From the NCBI GenBank assembly GCA_023458375.1, contig JAEWZT010000003.1, positions 124,001-188,000 of the forward strand: DNA of 64,000 nt, written 5' to 3'. This DNA comes from Bacillota bacterium (GTDB lineage: Bacteria; Bacillota; Clostridia; Christensenellales; CAG-314). Positions 1 to 8,898 of the stretch are shown piece by piece. A model generated the notes under the pieces. It worked only from the letters and a program-made list of their open reading frames with translations. It was not told the DNA's origin and did not search any database. A program made the position numbers and the translations under genes. Each line of letters starts with the position of its first letter. The first letter of the stretch is position 1.

Positions 1-1197
1 GGAGAGGCAAGTTTTTTTGGAAAAAACAGCGACAGGAGCTGCAATGAACCCAACCTGGTTATGTATTTCCCCGCCGAAAAGCATTTTGAGCCGCGCCTGC
101 AAGCGACATATATTACCCTGCCCCAAGTTGAGCATACCAACGGCGTGCTTTTGGTCAAGCCCAGCTGGATGTGGGGCGCAGAAATGGGCATTAACGACAA
201 AGGCGTGTGCATAGGCAACGAAGCGGTGTTTACCAAAAGCAAAAGCAATAAAGACCAAAGCTTAATAGGCATGGACTTGCTGCGGCTTGCCCTTGAAAGG
301 GGGGACAGCGCAAAACAATGCGCCCAAGTAATTATCTCGCTCTTGCAACAATACGGGCAGGGGGGAAACTGCGGCTTTGACAAAAAGTTTTATTACTGCA
401 ACAGTTTTTTAATTTCCGACAAAGATACTTCCTGTATTTTAGAAACAAACGACAAAGAATATAAACTCGTAGAAAGCGCAAAGGACGCCAATATTTCAAA
501 CAGGCTTACCGTTACGGAGGATGATTTTGCCGATATCCATTCCGATTTCCTCTTTACGCACTTTTCCAAAAGCAAAAAAAGGCAAAACGCTCTAAGCTGC
601 GCGCTTAATTCCCTTGACAGTCTTGAAGAAGCCTTTGCCGCCTTGCGCCGCCATGACACAAAGGACGACGAGGCGCTGTTTAGTAAAGGAAGCGTGTCAA
701 GTATATGTATGCACCAGTCGCTTTTAGGCGACCATACTACGGGCAGCTTTATATATCAATTCGGCGAGCCCGTTCTTTGGGTTACGGGCAGTTCCACCCC
801 CTGCCTTTCGGTGTTTAAGCCGGTAAGCCTGCAAAACCCTTCAACTCCTTGTTTTACAGACGCGAAAAAGTCATATAATTATTGGCTCGCAAGGGAAAAG
901 GTGCTGCGCGCAGTTTACTGTGGCAAAATCAATATAGGGCAATACAAAGAAAAAGCGGCGTCGCTTGAAAAAGAGTTTTTGAGCGGGTATGCCGCCCTTG
1001 ACAAAAAAGACGCGCAGTCGGTCAAAGACTTTTGCGAAAACTGCGCCAAGCGCGAGGAAAAGTTTATCGCGTTCTATCAAAACGAGGGGGAAGATGTATT
1101 TAAAGAAGAGGATATTACCTCAAATTGGAAAAAACGCAACGCCAAGCTGTTTAAGGGGGACCCTTTCTCCCCCTTTTTAAAAAGACGCATTAAGTAA
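1..1197 (+). CDS. C69-family (secernin-like) dipeptidase, 5' end cut by window edge
   Basis: The reading frame is open from base 1, so the true start lies outside the window; 398 residues are visible. The first residues include FFGKNSDRSCNEP, the Asn-Ser-Asp-Arg signature that follows the N-terminal catalytic Cys in peptidase family C69 (secernin/dipeptidase A group). The catalytic Cys itself would be just upstream and is not seen. Also family-like are the WMWGAEMGINDKGVCIGNEAVFT stretch (starting about residue 57) and a GMDLLRLALERG helix. C69 enzymes are Ntn-hydrolases that cleave dipeptides or related amide bonds, usually in the cytoplasm. The internal ATG at base 61 is not the start, because conserved family sequence precedes it. 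Function beyond the family is not predictable. Confidence 0.85.
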   Translation, partial: GEASFFGKNSDRSCNEPNLVMYFPAEKHFEPRLQATYITLPQVEHTNGVLLVKPSWMWGAEMGINDKGVCIGNEAVFTKSKSNKDQSLIGMDLLRLALERGDSAKQCAQVIISLLQQYGQGGNCGFDKKFYYCNSFLISDKDTSCILETNDKEYKLVESAKDANISNRLTVTEDDFADIHSDFLFTHFSKSKKRQNALSCALNSLDSLEEAFAALRRHDTKDDEALFSKGSVSSICMHQSLLGDHTTGSFIYQFGEPVLWVTGSSTPCLSVFKPVSLQNPSTPCFTDAKKSYNYWLAREKVLRAVYCGKINIGQYKEKAASLEKEFLSGYAALDKKDAQSVKDFCENCAKREEKFIAFYQNEGEDVFKEEDITSNWKKRNAKLFKGDPFSPFLKRRIK

Positions 1198-1524
1198 TTT
1201 TTGGACGCAAGCCTTAAAATTGATTTTAAAGAAGGTAAGCGCGGAAAAATCAGCGGTGTTGCGCAAATTAGCCCAAAAGCTGTTAATAAATTAGTGTGGT
1301 TTTTGGCAAACCATTGAGTTTTTAAAGGTAAAAGTTAAAAAAATTGCAGAGGCGTTTGCCTCGCTTAAACAAACCGCAACCAACAAAGAATTGTTTTTCA
1401 AAACGCAAAAACAATAATAAACCGCGCTTACTTTTTAATAGGTTACAGTATCAAATTATTGACAAAAACGTCTCTATATGTTAAATTATTTAGGTAAAAA
1501 TATAATTAAGCGGAGGATTTAATA
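1198..1524. other. Intergenic region with coding-like remnant
   Basis: About 240 bases after the peptidase stop read like decayed coding DNA. In the same frame as the peptidase, bases 1201-1317 encode a 38-residue open stretch ending in TGA, with no ribosome binding site. A second open stretch of similar composition ends near 1420. I cannot assign either to a family. The last 80 bases hold the rubrerythrin promoter. Confidence 0.35.
1459..1487 (+). promoter_or_regulatory. Promoter of rubrerythrin gene
   Basis: Perfect -35 TTGACA (1459-1464), 17-bp spacer, -10 TAAATT (1482-1487). It lies 38 bases before the ATG and is followed by a GGAGG ribosome binding site, so this is a conventional leadered promoter. 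Confidence 0.7.
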
Positions 1525-2058
1525 ATGGAATTAAAAGGAAGTCAAACGGAAAAAAATTTAATGCAAGCTTTTTCGGGGGAAAGCCAGGCGAGAAATAAAT
1601 ACGATTTTTACGCTTCAAGGGCTAAAAAAGACGGTTTTGAGCAAATTGCCGCCCTTTTTACCGAAACTGCGCTCAACGAAAAGGAGCACGCGAAAATATG
1701 GTTTAAGGAATTTCACGGCATAGCCGATACATACGCCAACTTGCTTGACGCCGCCGCCGGCGAACGTTACGAATGGACTGACATGTATAACACCTTTGCC
1801 AAAACCGCAAAGGAAGAAGGGTTTACCGACCTTGCCGCCAAATTTAAGCTTGTCGCCAACATTGAAAAGGAACACGAGGAAAGATACAGGGCTTTGGCAA
1901 AAAATATTGCCGACAGCGCCGTTTTCCAAAGAGAAAAGGAAGAGATTTGGGTTTGCCGCAACTGCGGGCACGTATATAAGGGAAAGAAAGCCCCCGAGAT
2001 TTGTCCCGTTTGCGCCCACCCCCAAGCTTACTTTGAATTAAGATCCTGCAACTATTAA
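1525..2058 (+). CDS. rbr: Rubrerythrin
   Basis: The 177-residue protein has the classic two-part layout. An N-terminal four-helix ferritin-like domain (about residues 1-135) carries the diiron ligands: Glu19 in SGESQAR, the E52-x-x-H55 pair, and a second E-K-E-H near residue 114. A C-terminal rubredoxin-like domain has CRNCG and CPVC (about 142-164) binding one Fe. Rubrerythrin reduces hydrogen peroxide in the cytoplasm of anaerobes, taking electrons from NADH via rubredoxin-type reductases. The start is set by GGAGG about 8 bases upstream. It is monocistronic: own promoter in front and a strong terminator behind. In other Clostridia such genes are PerR-regulated; I did not identify a PerR box here. 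Confidence 0.95.
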   Translation: MELKGSQTEKNLMQAFSGESQARNKYDFYASRAKKDGFEQIAALFTETALNEKEHAKIWFKEFHGIADTYANLLDAAAGERYEWTDMYNTFAKTAKEEGFTDLAAKFKLVANIEKEHEERYRALAKNIADSAVFQREKEEIWVCRNCGHVYKGKKAPEICPVCAHPQAYFELRSCNY

Positions 2059-2075
2059 ACCTTTTGACATAACGC

Positions 2076-2108
2076 AAAGCGGAAAGCTAAACGCTTTCCG
2101 CTTTTTTC
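2076..2108 (+). terminator. Rho-independent terminator after rubrerythrin
   Basis: Twelve-base perfect stem (2076-2087 with 2093-2104) around a 5-base loop, running into a T-rich tail. Confidence 0.9.
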
Positions 2109-2551
2109 TTTGTGTTTTTTAGTTAATTCCCTTTACTAGTTTTACTGCGTTTTAATATGCATTTATTGATTTTTTGGCAGCTCAATTTTAATCTTAATTC
2201 TTTTGCATTTACCGCTTTATGTGCTATCGTTTAAAGCGTTAATGCTTTGAAGCGTTGTAACTTTAAATACTTATATTTAAAAAATGGTTTCAACTGTTAC
2301 AGAATACGGGTTTGACATACTGCAACGATAACTTTGACACTTAGCGGCAAAATTAGTATTTTAATTTTGAAAAAACTAATATGTTTTAATCTTTGCAATG
2401 GAAAAGTTTTTGAAAAATCCATCTTTGCTTTAATCTTTGGCTTCTTTTCTCTTGATAGACTAATACTGTTACCGTATTTATCCCTGTGCAGCCATTAGCG
2501 AAAATAATACAAAATATTTCACATTTTTACCGTAATAAAACGCCGCGGTTA
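2109..2551. other. AT-rich intergenic region
   Basis: About 440 bases with stops in all frames and no recognisable RNA or gene remnant. Two TTGACA hexamers (near 2312 and 2334) occur, but neither has a good -10 or a gene behind it. Confidence 0.5.
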
Positions 2552-2580
2552 TTGAAAATATCCGTTGACTGGTTTATAAT
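2552..2580 (+). promoter_or_regulatory. Promoter of the DUF885 lipoprotein gene
   Basis: -35 TTGAAA (2552-2557), 17-bp spacer, -10 TATAAT (2575-2580). The ATG follows 36 bases later behind AAGGAG. Confidence 0.7.
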
Positions 2581-2616
2581 AATGTTTAATAAAGTTAAAG
2601 AATAAGGAGAAACTAT

Positions 2617-5349
2617 ATGAAAAAATCCAGGCTGACAGCGCTTTTGCTCGTTATCTTGCTTTTTGCAACAAGCATTTTGGCGGCATGCGCGCCCGCGGCG
2701 CCCACCGCAGAACAAGTGGCGACAGATTCAAAAGACGTTGCCGTTACGGCTGACAGCATAACGCTTGCAGTCCCCGCGCAAGAACTGGAATACGCGCTGT
2801 TTTTGGGCGAAGAACAAAAAACGGACTTTATAACGGCGGCTGAGGGCAAAGTTACTTTTACTCAGCTTAAAGACAATACCATATACATAATAAAAGCCCG
2901 CGTTCCCGCTGAGGGACAAGGCAAGGCAAGCGCATCCGTTGACGTAATTTCGGCAAAAACAAAGGAAATTGTTTCCGCTCCCACAAAATACGATTTTGTT
3001 TCCTGCGCTTATACCGTAACTACCAACTCTATATCAATAACAATTGTAAAAACCAACCTTCAATATGCCTTAACTTATAAAGGTCAGATGGTGGGGAATT
3101 ACGTAACCCCGCCCGCGTCAAAAGTTATTACCTTTTCTAACTTAACCCCCGGCGAAGAATACGAACTTATTGCGCGCAATTTTAGCCAAACGCAAGAAAG
3201 CGCGGCTTTTAGCTTCAAGACTTTTACAACGCTTGCCATCCCCGCCGCGCCCTTAGCGTCGCAGCTGACCCTAAGCGAAAACGACTTAACAAAGGGGCTT
3301 GAATCGCTTTCTCTAATAGTCCCTTCAAACAGCTATGAATATTGCGTTAAGCAAAACGGCGAGTTTGTTAAGGGCTGGAAAACAGCTTCCGAGGGCGTTA
3401 TTGTTTTTGACGGGCTTAAAAGAGGCGCGCAATATGATATTTACGCAAGAGTGCCCGCCGTTAAGGATAAAAACGTTTACAGCGACGCCACGCTTGTCAT
3501 TTCCTTTGCCACAAGCGCCAATATTGACGTTGAAGAGGAGTTCAATGATTGGCTTGACAGGCAGTTTTTGATTGAAATGTATGCAAGTAACACCATAAGC
3601 GTGCATTATACCTTAAAGGACACCAAACCATATGACGACGCTTTAAGGCTAATTGCGTCGCAGCTTGAAAGCGAATTGGGTGAAAAAATAGGGCAAATAT
3701 ACGGCATTGACGACGTGAGAATGTATGATATAGACATCAGCGGCTTAGAAGACACAAGCAATGCCGATTTACAATCGCTGCTTGACGAAGTTTTAGTCTT
3801 TGACGACGCTATGCTCAATTCAAGCCAAAGATTAATCAAGGCTATTTTGGTGCGTTATCTGCAAACCAATATGACTGACGAAAGCGTAAATCTGAATTAT
3901 TACGGCACTTACCTTGACACAAGTAGCGGCGTTCAGTCCAATATGCCCATTAACTTTGCCGAATACACCTTCTACAACGAATTGGACGTGCAAATATACC
4001 TTAAACTTTTGGCGGAGCTGGACACATTTTTCCAACAATGCATTGACTACGAAATGGCAAGGGAACAAAAAGGCTTAGGCATTTCTGACGACAGTCTGGA
4101 CGCGGCAATTGCGCAGTGCGAAGCATTTTTGCAATGCACGGACAAAACGACTGTTAAAAACTATTTAATTACCACATTTGACACCCGCATTGACGCGTTA
4201 GGTTTAAGCGCCGCAAAGACGCAAAGCTATAAAGCGCAAAATATCGCGGTATTTAACAGCGACGTTATGCCCGCTTACCAGTTATTTATAAACGAACTGC
4301 CTAAGTTTAAAACGGGCGGCGCCTACGATTACAAAGGTCAAGAAAACGAAATGGGTCTTTTTTACTTTGAACACGGCAAAGAGTATTATGAATACCTTAT
4401 AAAATACAGCACGGGTTCAACGGAATCAATTGATTCCATGTATTCGCGCCTTACGCAGAGAATGCGCCAAGCCATAGGCGTTTATATGGACAAAATGAAA
4501 AACGACGCCGCCTATAAAGCTTTCCAAAATTGGTCGGTAAACGCAGATGCCGACGGCAACGGCATTTTGAGCGAGCAGGAACTAATCGGTTACGCTTACG
4601 GTTGTATTGACGGTTTAAAGGCGGTTATCGCAAGCAAATTCCCCGCTATTCCCGACAACGAATATAAAATAAATCTGGTGGAAAAAGCGCTTGAAGCGAC
4701 GCTTACCTCCGCTGCTTTTTATATGATACCCCCTATTGACGACTATTTAAATAACGTTATCTACATCAACGAAGCCAATTCCGACGTAAGCACGCTCTTT
4801 TCATTGCTTGCCCACGAGGGGTTCCCGGGGCATTTGTATCAAAACGTCTATCACTTCAACACCAACCCGCACGAATTAAGGAGCATATTCAGTTTCAACG
4901 GCTATGCGGAGGGCTGGGCAAGCTACGTTGAAAACTTAGCATACGGCTGGATAGATTACGGTCAATACGACGCCGAAATTGAAGCGCTCAACCAAAGCTG
5001 GGACACATGGGTGCTGTGCATACTGTGCGCCGCTGACATAGGAGTAAATTACTACGGCTGGACGTTTGCGCAGTTTGAACAATTTATGAACGAAAACAGC
5101 CTTAACGCTTCCAAAGACACTTATAACTTCTTTATCGCAAGCCCCGGAACTTATGTAAAATACGGAATAGGCTATTTGGAAATTTCCGATATGAGGACTT
5201 ATGCTGAAAAGGAACTTGGCGCCGCCTTTAACGAAATAGATTTTCATGCTTCAATTTTGGATGTGGGACCCGCCCAGTTTGACTTGGTGTGGGACGCTGT
5301 AAAAGACTACGTAAGCTTGGCAAAGGCAAAGGCGGAAGCGGGCAAGTAA
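2617..5349 (+). CDS. DUF885-family putative metallo-hydrolase lipoprotein with FN3-like N-terminal repeats
   Basis: 910 residues. A lipoprotein signal peptide (residues 1-24, lipobox LAAC) anchors it outside the membrane. Residues about 35-310 contain three similar beta-rich units of roughly 90 residues, each with a Tyr-Ala/Glu-Tyr opening and an 'x-x-G-x-x-Y-x-I/L-x-A-R' ending, resembling fibronectin type III-like modules. The rest is a DUF885 domain with the zinc-protease-like motif HEGFPGH (733-739) and the second family motif GYAEGWASYVE (762-772). An acidic loop DADGNGILSEQE (644-655) matches the EF-hand calcium-loop pattern, which I do not recall as usual for this family. Many DUF885 members are annotated as peptidases, but the substrate is not inferable here. 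Start from AAGGAG 8 bases upstream. Confidence 0.85.
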   Translation: MKKSRLTALLLVILLFATSILAACAPAAPTAEQVATDSKDVAVTADSITLAVPAQELEYALFLGEEQKTDFITAAEGKVTFTQLKDNTIYIIKARVPAEGQGKASASVDVISAKTKEIVSAPTKYDFVSCAYTVTTNSISITIVKTNLQYALTYKGQMVGNYVTPPASKVITFSNLTPGEEYELIARNFSQTQESAAFSFKTFTTLAIPAAPLASQLTLSENDLTKGLESLSLIVPSNSYEYCVKQNGEFVKGWKTASEGVIVFDGLKRGAQYDIYARVPAVKDKNVYSDATLVISFATSANIDVEEEFNDWLDRQFLIEMYASNTISVHYTLKDTKPYDDALRLIASQLESELGEKIGQIYGIDDVRMYDIDISGLEDTSNADLQSLLDEVLVFDDAMLNSSQRLIKAILVRYLQTNMTDESVNLNYYGTYLDTSSGVQSNMPINFAEYTFYNELDVQIYLKLLAELDTFFQQCIDYEMAREQKGLGISDDSLDAAIAQCEAFLQCTDKTTVKNYLITTFDTRIDALGLSAAKTQSYKAQNIAVFNSDVMPAYQLFINELPKFKTGGAYDYKGQENEMGLFYFEHGKEYYEYLIKYSTGSTESIDSMYSRLTQRMRQAIGVYMDKMKNDAAYKAFQNWSVNADADGNGILSEQELIGYAYGCIDGLKAVIASKFPAIPDNEYKINLVEKALEATLTSAAFYMIPPIDDYLNNVIYINEANSDVSTLFSLLAHEGFPGHLYQNVYHFNTNPHELRSIFSFNGYAEGWASYVENLAYGWIDYGQYDAEIEALNQSWDTWVLCILCAADIGVNYYGWTFAQFEQFMNENSLNASKDTYNFFIASPGTYVKYGIGYLEISDMRTYAEKELGAAFNEIDFHASILDVGPAQFDLVWDAVKDYVSLAKAKAEAGK

Positions 5350-5562
5350 TTTTTAAGCTGCTTTAAAATTAACGATTAATAACAATAAACTTATTTCCCC
5401 CTTGGCGCATTGCGCCAAGGGGGAAATGCTGTAAGCGTGTTTTTAAATATGCTATTTCTTTATTTAATAATGCCGCAAGTTTTTAATTTTTTCTCAAACC
5501 CCCAGCGGCAGAGCAGCCAAATATTAAAACGTCCTTGCGCTTAAATGTCCGTAATATTTTTA
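5350..5562. other. Intergenic, includes a long hairpin
   Basis: It contains the 17-bp inverted repeat described separately and otherwise no gene signal. Confidence 0.5.
5393..5427 (+). terminator. Long perfect inverted repeat, probable terminator
   Basis: A 17-base arm (5393-5409) is perfectly complementary to 5411-5427 with one base between. It is GC-rich in the middle and lies 43 bases after the lipoprotein stop. The following T tract (about 5440) is weak and displaced, so efficiency is uncertain. Confidence 0.6.
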
Positions 5563-5730
5563 CTAAGACATAGGTCTAGATATTATATACAGCGAACTTA
5601 AATGCAGTCTATCAAGCTCCTTAGGCGTTAAGTCTTGCGTTGAGAAATCTTTTTTCAAAACGCTTTTCTGCGCTATTTTTGGCGGCTTTTTTAAAAAACG
5701 CGAAAACCAAAAGCCGCTTTTAAAGCGCAC
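5563..5730 (-). CDS. Possible short ORF or gene remnant downstream of pdp
   Basis: An open frame of 55 residues from a GTG at 5730, ending ELDRLHLSSLYIISRPMS. The amphipathic, charged character is coding-like, but there is no ribosome binding site and the frame is blocked by a stop 13 codons further upstream. It may be the tail of a decayed gene. No family recognised. Confidence 0.25.
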   Translation of the reverse strand: MRFKSGFWFSRFLKKPPKIAQKSVLKKDFSTQDLTPKELDRLHLSSLYIISRPMS

Positions 5731-5809
5731 GGCTGTTTTGTGCGATAGATTATTTATAAAACTTTAACTTTTATGCGTTTTTATTAGCGAGCCGCCGATG
5801 GTTACTGTT

Positions 5810-7123
5810 TTATAGATAGGTTACGCCCTTTTCGTCAACAAAGGCATAAATATCTTTTTGGGGCAAAGGCTTTTTGCTGCTTATAGTTAAACTTTTAGTT
5901 AAGCCGCAAAGGCATTGCTCAACGTTTTTGCCGTTGTGGTAAATCGCCGCAATTTTTTGCCCCTGCCGCACCTTGTCGCCTAATTTTATATACAGTTCAA
6001 CGCCCACTCCGCTGTCAATTATATCTTCCTTAGTTTTTCTGCCTCCCCCCAAATTGACAAGCGTTAGTCCTATTTGCTGCGTATCCATTGAGGAAACATA
6101 GCCGTTTTTGGAAGCGTATATTTCTTGTTTTTGACCTAATGGCAGTTTTGAGGGGTTTTCAATATAACTTGTATCTCCCCCTTGCGCCTTTACCATTATT
6201 AAAAACTTTTTATATGCCTCTTTGCTTAAAAGAGCTTTTTCAATGCGCTCTTTCCCCTTAGCCGCGCCGCAGTTTAGCGCCATATCCAAAATATAGCCCC
6301 CGCAAATACAGGTTTGCTCGTAAAGCCTGTTGCGCGCTCCGTTAAGCACTTCAAGCGCGCCCATTATCTCCAAGCTGTTGCCGATTTTTTGGCAAAGAGG
6401 CTGCATCATGCTTGTAATGAGCGCCGCCGTTTTAAGCCCCGCCCTTTTTCCAATGTCCGTCATGCTTTGGGCAAGCTTTAACGCCCCGCCCTTGCTTTTC
6501 ATAAATGCGCCCTTGCCGTATTTTACGTCAAGCAGCAGCACGTCCGCGCCGCTTGCAAGCTTTTTGCTCATTATGGAAGAAGCTATCAAGGGTATGCAAT
6601 CAACCGTCGCCGTAACGTCGCGCAGGGCGTAAAGTTTTTTGTCCGCGGGCGCCAAATCGGCGCTTTGACCCGAAACGCACAGCCCCGCGTGCTTTACGAT
6701 TTCTATAAACTCCTCTTGGCTAAAATCCGTCCTTAAACGGGGGATGCTCAAAAGTTTGTCCACCGTGCCGCCCGTAAAGCTTAGCCCCCGACCCGAAAGT
6801 TTAGCGACTTTTACGCCGCAGCAGGCAAGAGAGGGCGCAAGCGTTAAAGTCAAAGCGTCGCCCACGCCGCCCGTGCTGTGCTTGTCAACCTTTATTCCTT
6901 CAATGCCCGTCAAATCTGCCCTTTTGCCGCTTTCCGTCATCGCTTTTGTCAAAAGGTAGGTTTCTTCTTCGTCCATTCCTTTTATGCAAATTGCCATCAA
7001 AAGCGCCGACGCCTGATAGTCGGCTATGTTCCCGCCGCAAAATCCTTTGACAAAAAACTCTATTTCTTCTTGCGAAAGGCTTTTGCCCTTTTTCTTTTTT
7101 GTAATGATTTCAATAATATCCAT
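5810..7123 (-). CDS. pdp: Pyrimidine-nucleoside (thymidine) phosphorylase
   Basis: 437 residues, the usual length. It catalyses phosphorolysis of uridine/thymidine/deoxyuridine to the base and (deoxy)ribose-1-phosphate in the cytoplasm. Visible signatures are KVDKHSTGGVGD (phosphate binding, about residues 80-91) and the glycine-rich SGRGLSFTGGTVDKL loop, where most relatives have GRGLGHTGGT. The C-terminal alpha/beta domain is complete. The start at 7123 (MDIIEII) aligns with the family start; the longer upstream frame is a non-homologous extension. There is no Shine-Dalgarno: an extended -10 (TGATATACT) ends 7 bases before the ATG, implying a leaderless mRNA. Divergent from the zinc-ribbon gene at 7240. 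Confidence 0.92.
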   Translation of the reverse strand: MDIIEIITKKKKGKSLSQEEIEFFVKGFCGGNIADYQASALLMAICIKGMDEEETYLLTKAMTESGKRADLTGIEGIKVDKHSTGGVGDALTLTLAPSLACCGVKVAKLSGRGLSFTGGTVDKLLSIPRLRTDFSQEEFIEIVKHAGLCVSGQSADLAPADKKLYALRDVTATVDCIPLIASSIMSKKLASGADVLLLDVKYGKGAFMKSKGGALKLAQSMTDIGKRAGLKTAALITSMMQPLCQKIGNSLEIMGALEVLNGARNRLYEQTCICGGYILDMALNCGAAKGKERIEKALLSKEAYKKFLIMVKAQGGDTSYIENPSKLPLGQKQEIYASKNGYVSSMDTQQIGLTLVNLGGGRKTKEDIIDSGVGVELYIKLGDKVRQGQKIAAIYHNGKNVEQCLCGLTKSLTISSKKPLPQKDIYAFVDEKGVTYL

Positions 7124-7130
7124 AACATAT

Positions 7131-7159
7131 AGTATATCAAAAAATAAGGCGTAAAACAA
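7131..7159 (-). promoter_or_regulatory. Leaderless promoter of pdp
   Basis: On the minus strand: -35 TTGTTT (7159-7154), 17-bp spacer ending in TGA (extended -10), -10 TATACT (7136-7131), then 7 bases to the ATG. Transcription would start at or one base before the start codon. Confidence 0.65.
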
Positions 7160-7183
7160 CGGCAAATATGTAAAAACAAATAC

Positions 7184-7212
7184 TTGTGCTTTACTTTTGC
7201 TTTTGATATAAT
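7184..7212 (+). promoter_or_regulatory. Promoter of the zinc-ribbon membrane protein gene
   Basis: -35 TTGTGC (7184-7189), 17-bp spacer, -10 TATAAT (7207-7212). The ATG at 7240 has AAGGAG in front, so this transcript has a normal leader, in contrast to the divergent pdp. Confidence 0.65.
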
Positions 7213-7239
7213 ATAATAAACACATAAGGAGAACATAAA

Positions 7240-8322
7240 ATGGCAAGAGGGGGAAGTTTCGGCGGCGGAGGCGGCAGAGGCGGCGGATTTTCAAGCGGCG
7301 GCAGGAGCGGCGGATTTTCAAGCGGAAACCGCACTCCGTCAAGCGGCAGTTTTTCAGGCAGCAATTTTTCTTCATATAAAAAAAGCAGCGGCGCTACGCC
7401 CGCTTCGCAACCGACTTCCGTCCACACAAACAGAAGCAGCTTTTTAACGGGGGCAATTTTAGGCAGCATTTTTTCGGGCGGCAACAGAAACAATGCGTCG
7501 TATAACGGAGGCGTGTCCAAAAACGACGTTTTTCCCGAAGTGGCGGGCGGCAATTACACCCCTAAACGCCCCGACCCCAACAAGAGCGGGCGCGAATATA
7601 TGCACTGCGAATACTGCGGAAGCGATTACAACGACTTAAACACGACAAGGTGCCAAAACTGCGGCGCGGTAACCACAAGAAAACGCGAGGAAGCTAAGGG
7701 AAGTTTCGCGCAGGAAACGGCTCCTGCAAGCGCAACGCCAAGCGCAAAAAAATCCTCGTCAAAAAAGACGGTTTTAATCTTTTTTATAGCCATAGTTATT
7801 TTGTTTGCTGTTATCGTTATCTTTGCAGCGCTTGACGGCAGACAAGAAGAATTTAACCCCGTAACTTACAACTGGGAGGGGGGCAACTACGTAACTTACG
7901 CAAAAACCGCTTCAATATTTAATTGGGTTTACGGCAGCGCCCTTAATATAAGGGTAGTTTCTGCCGAGGTCATTGGCGACTTATACAGTTACGGCATAGA
8001 AGAAGACGAATATTATTACTGCGTAGCGGCTGTTGAACTAAACAACAAAAGCGGCGATGACTATTTATTTTATATTTCGGACTTGACGTTAAAGTTTGGC
8101 GGCGATTTATACGTAGCGAGCAGTTATAGCCAAAACAAGGCAAGGTTGTTCAGCGAAAGAAGCGAAGACGGCTATTTTAGGCTTTCCGCAGGAGGTTACG
8201 CCTATTTTATTTTTATTTATCCCATTTACAATGACGCGTCGCTAAGCAATTTGAGTTTGGAGTTCAGGGAGTTTACTTCGGGCGGAAGCTTTTTAAACGC
8301 TTACTTGCTTAAACTTAATTAA
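7240..8322 (+). CDS. Gly/Ser-rich zinc-ribbon membrane protein, function unknown
   Basis: 360 residues in four parts. Residues 1-45 are very Gly/Ser-rich and basic (GGGGGRGGGFSSGGR), with no signal peptide. A zinc ribbon follows around 122-145 (CEYCGSDY, then CQNCGAV, two CxxC knuckles). One transmembrane helix lies at about 173-197 (VLIFFIAIVILFAVIVIFAAL). The C-terminal 160-residue, Tyr/Glu-rich beta domain would be extracytoplasmic and resembles the DUF4352 type of immunoglobulin-like domain. The topology suggests a cytoplasmic zinc ribbon linked to an outside sensor or adhesion domain, as in many uncharacterised Gram-positive proteins. Start from AAGGAG. A terminator follows. Confidence 0.75.
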   Translation: MARGGSFGGGGGRGGGFSSGGRSGGFSSGNRTPSSGSFSGSNFSSYKKSSGATPASQPTSVHTNRSSFLTGAILGSIFSGGNRNNASYNGGVSKNDVFPEVAGGNYTPKRPDPNKSGREYMHCEYCGSDYNDLNTTRCQNCGAVTTRKREEAKGSFAQETAPASATPSAKKSSSKKTVLIFFIAIVILFAVIVIFAALDGRQEEFNPVTYNWEGGNYVTYAKTASIFNWVYGSALNIRVVSAEVIGDLYSYGIEEDEYYYCVAAVELNNKSGDDYLFYISDLTLKFGGDLYVASSYSQNKARLFSERSEDGYFRLSAGGYAYFIFIYPIYNDASLSNLSLEFREFTSGGSFLNAYLLKLN

Positions 8323-8359
8323 CAAAAAATTAAGGCGAAATTAATATAACGAAAAACTT

Positions 8360-8386
8360 AACCCGAAAGCAATTTCGGGTTTTTTC
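8360..8386 (+). terminator. Rho-independent terminator
   Basis: Nine-base stem (8360-8368 with 8373-8381), 4-base loop, T tail. It ends the zinc-ribbon gene and sits between convergent genes. Confidence 0.85.
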
Positions 8387-8412
8387 ATATAGACAAAACA
8401 GCAGAGCGGAAG

Positions 8413-8892
8413 CTATAAAATATTTTTAACTAAAAAAAGGCAGGGATTTTTCTCGCCCCACAAGTCGGGAAAGATTTCAAGGGGCAAAAAGCCGACAGAA
8501 AGATAGAATTGACGCGTTTTTTTGTATCCCTCGTCGGCATGCGTATCGGCAAGCGTCTTGACTGTTAAAAACTTTATGCCTTTTTTACGGCAGTGTTCTT
8601 CCGCCGCCGCAATAAGCATTTTTCCTATACCCTTGCGGTGATGGCGCTGCAAAATTCCCATGCAATAAATTTCGCAGGTATATTCGTTATGATTGTATAA
8701 ATATACAAAGCCGATGGGCGTTTCCCTTTGGTAAGCGGCAAAAAAGGGCAGACCCTTTGATTTCTCAATATAATTTAGCGTCGCTTCTTCAATGCCGAAC
8801 CAATGTGGCAGATTTCTTAACACGGTATTGCAGATTTGCGCTTTAACCTGCCAATCGGTTATTTCTTTAATTTCAAACGTTAAACTATTCAC
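8413..8892 (-). CDS. GNAT-family N-acetyltransferase
   Basis: 159 residues from a GTG start. The acetyl-CoA binding motif A is seen as RHHRKGIGKMLI (about residues 90-101), followed by the C-terminal motif B region FYLSVGF. An N-terminal LPHWFGIEEA segment is typical of a common Gram-positive GNAT subgroup of unknown acceptor. The ATG at 8916 has no ribosome binding site. By contrast, the GTG at 8892 has TATAAT ending 6 bases before it and TTTACA 17 bp further up, so I chose the GTG and a leaderless transcript. The acceptor substrate cannot be predicted. Confidence 0.82.
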   Translation of the reverse strand: MNSLTFEIKEITDWQVKAQICNTVLRNLPHWFGIEEATLNYIEKSKGLPFFAAYQRETPIGFVYLYNHNEYTCEIYCMGILQRHHRKGIGKMLIAAAEEHCRKKGIKFLTVKTLADTHADEGYKKTRQFYLSVGFLPLEIFPDLWGEKNPCLFLVKNIL

Positions 8893-8898
8893 TTGATA

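Noticed and set aside
61..1197. ATG at 61 as start of the first gene
   Set aside because: Conserved C69 sequence (GKNSDR) is encoded upstream of it in the same frame, so the gene begins outside the window.
1198..1317. Read-through extension of the C69 peptidase past its TAA
   Set aside because: The frame stays open for 39 more codons, but nothing suggests recoding and the family does not need the extension.
5810..7375. Long 521-residue form of pyrimidine phosphorylase
   Set aside because: The extra 84 N-terminal residues are non-homologous, and overlap the divergent promoters and the zinc-ribbon gene.
7191..7553. Pro/Leu-rich minus-strand ORF
   Set aside because: Antisense shadow of the Gly/Ser-rich start of the zinc-ribbon protein; no ribosome binding site.
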